From Verrucomicrobiota bacterium (GTDB taxonomy: Bacteria; Verrucomicrobiota; Verrucomicrobiia; Limisphaerales; UBA9464), in the NCBI GenBank assembly GCA_026397675.1, contig JAPLUH010000514.1, positions 1 through 6,867 on the forward strand: DNA of 6,867 nt. The letters run 5' to 3'. The position numbers and the translations under genes are program-made. Positions 1-5,806 of this stretch are shown piece by piece. Position 1 is the first letter of the stretch. Every line of letters starts with the position of its first letter. The notes under the pieces are model-generated. The model did not search any database. It was given only the letters and a program-made list of their open reading frames with translations, and was not told the DNA's origin.

Positions 1-283
1 TTCTCATCGCAGGCGAGGTCGTCGTTCCCACATTCCAAACTTCTGGTCATGCAGGCCTTCAAGGCAATGGGAACTCCCGGTTGCTGGGAGCCACTGGCCG
101 TCGGGGACAACCGAACTCGACGGTCAACTCACTGAAAACAGCGAGCCCCCCAAACATCCCGGTACAACCGTGGATTTCAAACCAGCCACTTCCCGCGGCA
201 TCTGGAACGTCGCTGACACATTGAGGCTCCCCAACGTCTCGAACACACCACCTTCGGGCTTTATTCCGAGGTGAAATAAAAAT
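1..283. other. Intergenic region, no supported gene; holds one repeat copy
   Basis: No supported protein gene is seen here. Several frames stay open for 60-90 codons on both strands, as expected by chance at this base composition. None has a recognisable domain, a leader or a convincing ribosome binding site. A plus-strand frame enters from the left edge and runs to a TGA at 269-271, so the tail of an unrecognised gene cannot be excluded, but its product resembles nothing I know. The block holds repeat copy A (166-216) and, at its right end, the U-tract (282-274 on the minus strand) of the terminator described separately. Confidence 0.55.
166..216 (+). repeat. Inverted repeat copy A (51 bp)
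   Basis: These 51 bases match the reverse complement of 790-840 without gaps at 43 of 51 positions. The longest shared runs are 12 bases (GATTTCAAACC with one flanking base) and 11 bases (GCCACTTCCCG). Similarity fades beyond the core, with a shared GAAAAC about 25 bases to the left, so the two copies may be trimmed members of a longer unit. Mismatches do not gather in third codon positions in the frames I compared, which argues against a conserved protein. No target-site duplication or transposase is visible. The likeliest reading is a member of a dispersed intergenic repeat family; whether further copies exist cannot be seen from this window. Confidence 0.75.
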
Positions 284-335
284 GGCGGTGGTACCAGTAG
301 TGGCCCGCTTAGGAGACACAACCAGCACCACCGCC
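274..335 (-). terminator. Intrinsic terminator of the putative 6S RNA gene
   Basis: Read on the minus strand, bases 335-284 form one hairpin with 21 of 23 positions paired: a perfect 9 bp GC-rich base (GGCGGTGGT with ACCACCGCC), then 6, 3 and 3 pairs separated by single mismatches, around a 6-base loop at 312-307. Four of the inner pairs are G-U, which form only in minus-strand RNA and become A/C mismatches on the other strand. The hairpin is followed by AUUUUUAUUU (283-274). This orientation bias and the U-tract identify a rho-independent terminator for leftward transcription. It begins within about 5-10 bases of the 3' end expected for the structured RNA at 340-540, and lies 700 bases from the end of the nearest protein gene. 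Confidence 0.75.
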
Positions 336-339
336 TGAA

Positions 340-540
340 AGAAACCCCACCATGGCCGTTAGAGACGGGCCCCTTCTACCGAAGGAACCAGGTGGGAGCA
401 GCGGGTGCTTCGCCGCCTTCCTGTTAGGGAGGCATGGCATTGTAGCACTTAAAACCGCTTTGATGCTCCCGTATAAGGGATTAGGTCGAGGGACACTGTC
501 TCGATACACGCACCGGGCAGGGAAAACCGAAAAGATCAAA
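340..540 (-). ncRNA. ssrS: Probable 6S RNA (ssrS-like)
   Basis: 6S RNA binds sigma-70 RNA polymerase by imitating an open promoter and adjusts transcription as growth slows. The minus strand here folds the same way. The terminal arm pairs 470-464 with 400-394 (GGGAGCA/TGCTCCC), 458-455 with 404-401, 448-444 with 409-405, 438-436 with 414-412, and 433-430 and 428-426 with 418-415 and 422-420 around a 3-base tip. The 3' side of the central bubble carries a 9 bp hairpin (389-381 with 376-368), where Escherichia coli 6S has its own bubble hairpin. The 5' side reads GTCCCTCGACC, close to the GTCCCCTGAGCC that templates product RNA in E. coli. CCCACCTGG precedes the bubble hairpin, as in beta- and gammaproteobacterial 6S. 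A closing stem begins with 502-498 and 366-362 (GAGAC/GTCTC). The length of about 185-205 bases fits the family, and a terminator follows at once. The ends are approximate. This is pattern recognition from memory, not a covariance-model hit; another structured RNA remains possible. Confidence 0.7.
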
Positions 541-551
541 AATCCGCCCCT

Positions 552-580
552 TAAATCGTCCGAAATCTAGCGTCATGCAA
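552..580 (-). promoter_or_regulatory. Candidate promoter of the 6S-like RNA
   Basis: On the minus strand TTGCAT (580-575) and GATTTA (557-552) lie 17 bases apart, the spacing of a sigma-70 promoter. This would start a transcript near 545, just ahead of the structured RNA. Both boxes match the consensus only partly, and an alternative -10 at 555-550 (TTTAAG) would need a 19-base spacer. The placement is suggested mainly by the RNA downstream. Confidence 0.3.
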
Positions 581-789
581 GCGGTTTTCTAAGCTTTTTT
601 ACCACCAAGACTGCGGGACCTTCGCTGGGACTATTTGGAACTCTTGACCGGGAATGCGTGGAGTTAAGCAGTTAGCACACGGTCCACACCGGGAGCGCTC
701 CATGATGTCCGCGTCGTGCCCCCTCCAACGCGCAGTAAAAAGCATTCAGATCCTCTAGGCCCACCAATTCGATGAAGCTTCTCTATACC

Positions 790-840
790 TCAGCAACGTT
801 CCGGAATTCACGGGAAGTGGCCGGTTTGAAATCCGCGGTT
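790..840 (-). repeat. Inverted repeat copy B (51 bp)
   Basis: This is the partner of repeat copy A at 166-216, in opposite orientation, with 43 of 51 positions identical. Next to it, at 845-860 on the plus strand, is a perfect 6 bp hairpin (CGGATC/GATCCG, loop CTCG) followed by a T-rich stretch; copy A lacks this. The sequences around both copies still resemble each other weakly, suggesting decayed ends of a longer ancestral unit. There is no sign of a mobile-element protein nearby, so if it moves or moved it would have been non-autonomous. Confidence 0.75.
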
Positions 841-1029
841 TCGCCGGATCCTCGGATCCGTTTTCTTTCCGGATGAGCGCCAGCGTTTCTTTCTTCTTCC
901 AGACGATGCCGAATGTGACCAGGGCCCACCAGAGTTGATCAGAATTCGTTGGGGCAACCGACAAGCTCAGGCCGGATGGATGATTCGTTGAGTTTCTGGG
1001 CTCAGTGGTTTTCACACCGTCACTGACAT

Positions 1030-2445
1030 CTATGCAAGGATCGGCTGGATCACCTTTCCATGAACGTCGGTGAGTCGGTAGTCACGCCCCTGGAAGCGGA
1101 AGGTCAACCGCTCGTGGTGAATGCCCAACTGATGGAGCGCTGTGGCTTGAAGATCGTGAACGTGCACCGGATCCTCGACGATGTTGTATCCGAAGTCGTC
1201 TGTGCGCCCGTAGCTCACTCCTCCTCGAATGCCGCCACCCGCCATCCAGACCGAGAAACACCTCGGGTGGTGGTCACGCCCGTAGTCCGTCGCCGTGAGC
1301 TTGCCTTGCGAATAGTTGGTGCGCCCAAATTCGCCGCCCCAAATGACTAGGGTGTCGTCCAGCATGCCACGCTGCTTGAGATCGGTGATCAACGCGTAGG
1401 ACGCACGGTCCACATCGACGCACTGGCGACGAATACCCCCCGGCAAGCCTCCATGCTGATCCCACCCCGGATGGTAGAGCTGAATGAACCGCACGTCCCG
1501 CTCGGCCAGACGCCGCGCCAACAGGCAGTTCGCCGCGAAGGTCCCGGGGTTCTTCGCCTCCGGTCCGTACAATTCAAAAACGCTCTCCGGCTCGCCAGAC
1601 AGGTTCATTACGTCAGGCACGCTGGTCTGCATGCGATAGGCCATCTCGTACTGGGCTACCCGGGCATTGATTTCAGGATCTCCGAGATCGCGGAACTGCA
1701 AATGCTCCATCTCGGCCCAACGATCCAGAAGGCGGCGGCGGCTCTCTCCGGAAACCCCATCTGGGTTCTGAAGATAAAGCACCGGATCTTTGCCTGATCG
1801 AAATAACACCCCCTGATGCTGGCTCGGCAGAAATCCATTGCCCCAAAGGCGCGAGTACAACGGTTGGTCGATGCGGTCCTTGGAAATGAGAACCACGAAT
1901 GCGGGAAGGTTCTGATTGGCCGAACCCAACCCATAGCTCAACCACGAGCCAAAGCTGGGCCGACCGGCAATTTGAGACCCGGTCTGGAAGAAGGTGATGG
2001 CCGGGTCGTGGTTGATGGCCTCGGTGTGCAGCGAGCGGATGACGCACAGGTCATCGGCCACCTTGGCCGTCCAGGGCAGCAACTCGCTCATCCATGTTCC
2101 ACCCTGGCCGTGACGGGCAAATTTAAAGACCGACCCCGCCATCGGCAGCGTCGCCTGCTGGGCCGACATCCCGGTCAGTCGCTGCCCCATCCGCACACTG
2201 GCCGGCAAATCCTCTCCGGTTCGTTTTACCAACTCAGGCTTGTAGTCGAAGGTCTCCATTTGCGACGGACCGCCGCTCATGAAGAGATAGATAACGCGCT
2301 TGGCCTTGGGAGCGATGTGGCCGGCCGGCAGGATGCCAGAAAACGGACCAGGAGCCCCAGCTCGAGCATCGCCCGCCATCAGGTCACTCAGAGCCATACC
2401 TCCAAGGCCGAGACCAAAGCGGCCGAAGAAGTCCCGGCGGTTCAT
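1030..2445 (-). CDS. DUF1501 family protein with twin-arginine leader
   Basis: This exported protein belongs to the DUF1501 (PF07394) family, which is typical of planctomycetes and Verrucomicrobia and distantly related to the alkaline phosphatase/sulfatase fold. Its substrate is unknown. Numbering from the ATG at 2445 (471 residues), the leader reads MNRRDFFGRFGLGLGG, a twin-arginine signal for folded export. Family blocks follow: SGGPSQMETFD (about 57-67), EAINHDP (142-148), DQHGG (329-333), WGGEFGRT (369-376), GRDHHP (389-394) and HVHDLQATALHQLG near the C-terminus. The clustered Asp and His residues are candidate metal ligands. The length is normal and there is no break. A GTG nine codons upstream (2472) is possible, but the ATG puts the twin-arginine pair at residues 3-4, as is usual in the family. 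Neither start has a clear Shine-Dalgarno sequence. The gene follows the PSD1 gene by 70 bases on the same strand, most likely in one transcript; such pairs are common in these phyla. Confidence 0.93.
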   Translation of the reverse strand: MNRRDFFGRFGLGLGGMALSDLMAGDARAGAPGPFSGILPAGHIAPKAKRVIYLFMSGGPSQMETFDYKPELVKRTGEDLPASVRMGQRLTGMSAQQATLPMAGSVFKFARHGQGGTWMSELLPWTAKVADDLCVIRSLHTEAINHDPAITFFQTGSQIAGRPSFGSWLSYGLGSANQNLPAFVVLISKDRIDQPLYSRLWGNGFLPSQHQGVLFRSGKDPVLYLQNPDGVSGESRRRLLDRWAEMEHLQFRDLGDPEINARVAQYEMAYRMQTSVPDVMNLSGEPESVFELYGPEAKNPGTFAANCLLARRLAERDVRFIQLYHPGWDQHGGLPGGIRRQCVDVDRASYALITDLKQRGMLDDTLVIWGGEFGRTNYSQGKLTATDYGRDHHPRCFSVWMAGGGIRGGVSYGRTDDFGYNIVEDPVHVHDLQATALHQLGIHHERLTFRFQGRDYRLTDVHGKVIQPILA

Positions 2446-2515
2446 GCGGAAATCAACTTGGGAACAGTTCACAGGAATTCAGGTTCAGAACGGGTGGAGT
2501 GGTGTTTCCGGGTCA

Positions 2516-5500
2516 TCAGCGCCGCAGGACTGTCTCGTCATGGTTGAAGAGGAGTTGAGCCAGTACGGTGGCCGCGGCCAACTGGGCCGGCGGGTGCTCT
2601 CCTGGTACCGGCTTCTCCCCGACCTTCAGAAGTCGTTCGGCTGCAGCGATGTCGTTCTGAAAATGGGCCACCTGTTCCTCGAGCAGGCGCCTCATGACGG
2701 ACACCTCATCCTTGGTGGGCCTGCGGCCGGTCACCAGGGCAAAGGCATAGCGCACTTGCTGGTCCGCACCCACGCCGCCTTCGCGAAGCATCCTGCCGGC
2801 CACATGACGCGAGGCTTCAACCATCTGTGGATCGTTCAACAGCACCAACGCCTGCAGCGGTGTGCTCGTGGCTTGCCGCCGGACGACGCAGTAGCTGCGG
2901 TCGGCTGCATCCAGCGTCATCATGGAAGGTGGGGGCACGGTCCGTTTCCAATAGGTGTAGAGGCTACGCCGATAGAGATCGTCGCCCTTGCCCAACTGAT
3001 AGTGACCGCCACCCATGGTCATCTCCCAGAGACCGTCCGGATGATACGGCTTCACGCTCGGTCCACCCACCTTGTCGACCATCAAGCCGCTCGCGAAGAG
3101 TGCCTGATCGCGCAGCATTTCCGCTGAAAGACGACGAACAGGCCCACGGGCCAACCATCGATTGTCGGGGTCCTCAGCCCTTTCCTTAGGCTTCACATTC
3201 GAGGTCTGCCGGTAAGTGTCGGAGGTGACGATGAGTCGTTGAAGATCTTGAAGATTCCACGGGCGGAGCCCCAGTGACTCATTGCCGCGCACAAAGCTCA
3301 CCGCCAGCCAGTCCAGCAAATCCCGGTGTGTCGGAGTTGCCCCTTGCAGACCAAAATTATCGGAAGTCTCCACCAACCCCCTGCCGAAGAACTGCTGCCA
3401 GACCCGGTTGACAGTGACGCGCCCCATCAGTGGGTGCGACGGATCCAACAACCACTGGGTGAGGCCCAATCGATTGCGGGGGGCACCCGCGGGCAGTCGT
3501 CCCATCGCCGCCGGAGTTTCCATTGTTACTGAGTCCCCCAGTTGATCGTAGGCACCTCGCCGCAAAACATAGGCCGGCTTGGGAGTCGCCATTTCCTCCA
3601 TGACCATGATGTCGGGAATCGAGGTCACCAACGCATTCTGCTCCCGACGCAGTTTCAGGAGCGCTTCGACCGCCTCGCGATGGGGCGGATGCTGGGTCAG
3701 AAGGAAATGCTCGAATTGAGAACCCTCATCGGTAGGTGATTCACTCCCGGCCAACACGGCCACTTCCACGGGCGAGAGCGTTCGATCAAACACCTGAAGT
3801 TCATCGACCTGTCCCTGTTTGAAACCAAAGTCCCGCATGCGCTGGCCGATGGTCAGGTTGGGCTGCCCATACGTGATGTCCTTCCACAAGTTGTCCCGAA
3901 CGATCTCCACCTCGGCCCGCTTTCCATCGAGGTACACCTTCAGGCCCGAAGCCCGGCTCGATCCATCATAAGCAAAGGCCACATGGGTCCAACCACCGAC
4001 GGGAGCAACCTGCCGGGTGCGAACCTTCAACGCGTTGCCCGGCCACATGTGATGCAAGCCCACTGCGACCCGACCGTCTTCCATTAAGATCTCGTAGCCA
4101 CGACTACCGGCATCCATCCAGGCCGAACTATGATGAATCACCGTCTGGCGGGGCACATGCATGGCCGGGCGAACCCACAAGGCCATCGAAAACGGGTCGG
4201 CCCTCGAAAAGTGACCAATCCCCGGCATGGAAACGCCGTTTTCGCCACTCAGGAGCAGCGCCTTTCCGAAACGTCCCTCGACAGATTGGGGACCCTCGAA
4301 GGGCTGCGCCCGATGCGTTCCCACCGAACTTGGAAAGGCATTGGAAACCATTCCGTCGAAGGAGAACCGAGCCACGGCCCCGGAGACTTCCGGAGGCTTG
4401 GCCACCCCCTTGGACTGCCAGTCGGCAAAGGAGGGACGGGACGCCTCAGTCAACTGCTTCAAGCGCCCTTCCCCGGCCTGAATCCGGGCGTTCAAGTCCT
4501 TGAGTTTGGTCTCTTGGTCAGGCGTGCTCAACAGCAGTGTCGGTACCGGCATGATGTCGCCGAAATACACGCTTTGACCCGACTCATCGATGTTCTGGAA
4601 AAACGCGAAGAACTGGTAAAATTCCTTCTGCGAAATGGGGTCGTACTTGTGGTCATGGCATCGGGAACACTCGAAGGTCATTCCCAAAAAGGCGGTCCCG
4701 AAGGTGTTCACCCGATCCACGTTATAGGCCACGCGATACTCCTCTTCGACGATACCGCCTTCTTCATTTTGCAGGTGGAGTCGATTGAAGGTGGTGGCCA
4801 AGCGCTGCTCTTGAGTGGCGTTGGGCAAAAGATCCCCCGCCACCTGCCACTGGACAAATCGATCAAAGGGCAGATGCCGGTTGAAAGCCCCGATCACCCA
4901 ATCCCGCCAGGGCCAGACAGGCCGGTAGCGATCAGACTGGAATCCGTGGGTGTCAGCAAACCGGGCCAGGTCGAGCCAGTCGGTGGCCATGCGTTCCCCA
5001 TAGCGCGGAGAGCCCATGAGGCGTTGGACCTCTTGAAGGTAGTGCGCATCCGTCGGTCTGCCTTCGAAGGCGACAATCTCCTGGGGAGTCGGGGGCAAAC
5101 CGGTTAGATCCAGAGACAAACGACGCATCAGTCGGCCGGGATCAGCCGGTGGCGCCAAATGCTTTCCGGAACCCAGTTGGGCCAGCACGAAGGCGTCAAT
5201 CGGATTACCGCTCTTCCAATTCCGCGGCTTCGGTATCGTCGGCAACGCAGGCGGCACAAAGGCCCAATGCTGTCCCCATTGGCTCCCCGCTTGGATCCAT
5301 CGCTTGAGCAAGCGGACCTGATCGGCACTGGGTTTCTTGCCAGTCTCCGGCGGAGGCATGACCACGTCGGGATCGGTGCTACTCAGGCGTCGGATAAGTT
5401 CACTCTGCTCGGCCTTGCCTGGCACGATGGCCATCTTGCCGCTCTTGCCCGCGCCGAGGGCGCCCTCTTGCAAATCCAACCGAAGCCCACCCTTACGGCT

Positions 5501-5647
5501 GGTCGTCGAGGGGCCGTGGCATTGGTAACAGTTCTCGGAGAGAATGGGTTGGATGTCCCGGGCGAAATCAATCTCCGCCGCACCGACAGAGCCTCCGACC
5601 AAAAGACTCACGATGACCCAGCGCTGCAGCAATCGGATGGAGGCCAT
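2516..5647 (-). CDS. PSCyt1-PSCyt2-LamG-PSD1 cytochrome c protein (DUF1549/DUF1553)
   Basis: A large exported protein (about 1043 residues from the ATG at 5647) of the planctomycete cytochrome type; its reaction is unproven. Residue numbers count from the GTG at 5656; subtract 3 for the ATG. A hydrophobic signal peptide (about 8-27, ending GSVGAA) precedes PSCyt1, with heme-binding CYQCH at 43-47 and MPPP near 100. PSCyt2 (DUF1549) spans about 150-357, with LTGLPPTP near 184, a WLDLARFADTHGF block near 227 and a second CxxCH, CSRCH followed by DHKYDP (330-340). A short charged helix (about 380-405) leads into a LamG/concanavalin-like domain (about 427-636), which suggests carbohydrate binding. 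PSD1 (DUF1553) runs from about 724 to the C-terminus (NRVWQQFFGRGLV, then RRQATSTPLQALVLLNDP). The domain order and length are standard and the frame is intact. Neither start has a good Shine-Dalgarno sequence; I favour the ATG. A terminator upstream separates it from the preceding gene, so its own promoter should lie in 5657-5735. Confidence 0.94.
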   Translation of the reverse strand: MASIRLLQRWVIVSLLVGGSVGAAEIDFARDIQPILSENCYQCHGPSTTSRKGGLRLDLQEGALGAGKSGKMAIVPGKAEQSELIRRLSSTDPDVVMPPPETGKKPSADQVRLLKRWIQAGSQWGQHWAFVPPALPTIPKPRNWKSGNPIDAFVLAQLGSGKHLAPPADPGRLMRRLSLDLTGLPPTPQEIVAFEGRPTDAHYLQEVQRLMGSPRYGERMATDWLDLARFADTHGFQSDRYRPVWPWRDWVIGAFNRHLPFDRFVQWQVAGDLLPNATQEQRLATTFNRLHLQNEEGGIVEEEYRVAYNVDRVNTFGTAFLGMTFECSRCHDHKYDPISQKEFYQFFAFFQNIDESGQSVYFGDIMPVPTLLLSTPDQETKLKDLNARIQAGEGRLKQLTEASRPSFADWQSKGVAKPPEVSGAVARFSFDGMVSNAFPSSVGTHRAQPFEGPQSVEGRFGKALLLSGENGVSMPGIGHFSRADPFSMALWVRPAMHVPRQTVIHHSSAWMDAGSRGYEILMEDGRVAVGLHHMWPGNALKVRTRQVAPVGGWTHVAFAYDGSSRASGLKVYLDGKRAEVEIVRDNLWKDITYGQPNLTIGQRMRDFGFKQGQVDELQVFDRTLSPVEVAVLAGSESPTDEGSQFEHFLLTQHPPHREAVEALLKLRREQNALVTSIPDIMVMEEMATPKPAYVLRRGAYDQLGDSVTMETPAAMGRLPAGAPRNRLGLTQWLLDPSHPLMGRVTVNRVWQQFFGRGLVETSDNFGLQGATPTHRDLLDWLAVSFVRGNESLGLRPWNLQDLQRLIVTSDTYRQTSNVKPKERAEDPDNRWLARGPVRRLSAEMLRDQALFASGLMVDKVGGPSVKPYHPDGLWEMTMGGGHYQLGKGDDLYRRSLYTYWKRTVPPPSMMTLDAADRSYCVVRRQATSTPLQALVLLNDPQMVEASRHVAGRMLREGGVGADQQVRYAFALVTGRRPTKDEVSVMRRLLEEQVAHFQNDIAAAERLLKVGEKPVPGEHPPAQLAAATVLAQLLFNHDETVLRR

Positions 5648-5735
5648 TGAGATCACGACGTAGAGTGTGGAGTCCTCTTCAAATCAGGCGATGGGAATCT
5701 GTGGTCGAACCGCATTGAAAGCGGGACGCCCCTTG

Positions 5736-5773
5736 AAAAAAACGGGGGCAATGGCCACAGCCATCACCCCCGT
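5736..5773 (-). terminator. Intrinsic terminator after the heme-binding gene
   Basis: On the minus strand, bases 5773-5742 form a hairpin: 7 Watson-Crick pairs (ACGGGGG with CCCCCGT), 2 G-U pairs, then 5 more pairs around a 4-base loop (5759-5756). Seven U residues (5742-5736) follow or close the stem. The two G-U pairs exist only in minus-strand RNA, so the direction is clear. It ends the transcript of the heme-binding gene, whose stop codon lies 33 bases upstream, before the PSD1 gene starts about 90 bases further on. Confidence 0.88.
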
Positions 5774-5806
5774 CCTGAGAATTTCGTGCCTTCTATTGGA
5801 CCCGAA

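Larger units (their letters stand above)
541..1029. other. Intergenic region between the DUF1501 gene and the 6S-like RNA
   Basis: I see no supported protein gene in this stretch. It holds repeat copy B (790-840) and the upstream region of the 6S-like RNA. A frame of 86 codons on the minus strand (1015-755) runs through the repeat. Its predicted product has no known domain, and the same frame in repeat copy A is cut off by a stop soon after the shared segment, so I treat it as chance. Just beyond the DUF1501 stop there is a modest stem (1002-1007 with 1021-1026, TCAGTG/CACTGA) with no U-tract after it on the minus strand. I find no clear intrinsic terminator for the protein operon. Confidence 0.6.

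Noticed and set aside
59..331. Minus-strand open frames of 65 and 90 codons, and a plus-strand frame entering from the left edge to 271
   Set aside because: Several overlapping frames are open on both strands at once, the products are unrecognisable, and they cross the terminator or repeat copy A.
345..520. Signal recognition particle RNA as an alternative identity
   Set aside because: A GGAAGGCGGCG stretch vaguely recalls the SRP GGAAGGAAGCAGC tip, but here it lies in a paired arm with a different tip. The central bubble with its side hairpin and the closing stem fit 6S RNA better.
309..570. Open frames of 72-76 codons on both strands
   Set aside because: They overlap the strongly base-paired RNA and its terminator, and the predicted proteins look like nothing known. 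RNA pairing explains the region better.
451..588. 10 bp inverted match AAAACCGCTT (451-460) with AAGCGGTTTT (579-588)
   Set aside because: A single short match between the RNA arm and its upstream region. The arm bases already have better partners at 401-404, so chance is likely.
845..870. Plus-strand hairpin plus T-rich stretch resembling a terminator
   Set aside because: The stem is only 6 bp, the T-run is broken, and no plus-strand gene precedes it. It is probably part of the decayed repeat unit.
755..1015. Minus-strand open frame of 86 codons
   Set aside because: It runs through repeat copy B. The frame is not preserved past the core in copy A, differences between copies change residues as often as not, and no domain or start signal is visible.
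1816..3127. Long plus-strand open frames (243 and 275 codons) opposite the DUF1501 and PSD1 genes
   Set aside because: They are antisense shadows of clearly recognisable coding sequence, rich in Arg/His/Pro, with no domain.
4130..5107. Plus-strand open frame of 325 codons
   Set aside because: Antisense shadow of the PSD1 gene; the minus strand has unambiguous family motifs across the same span.
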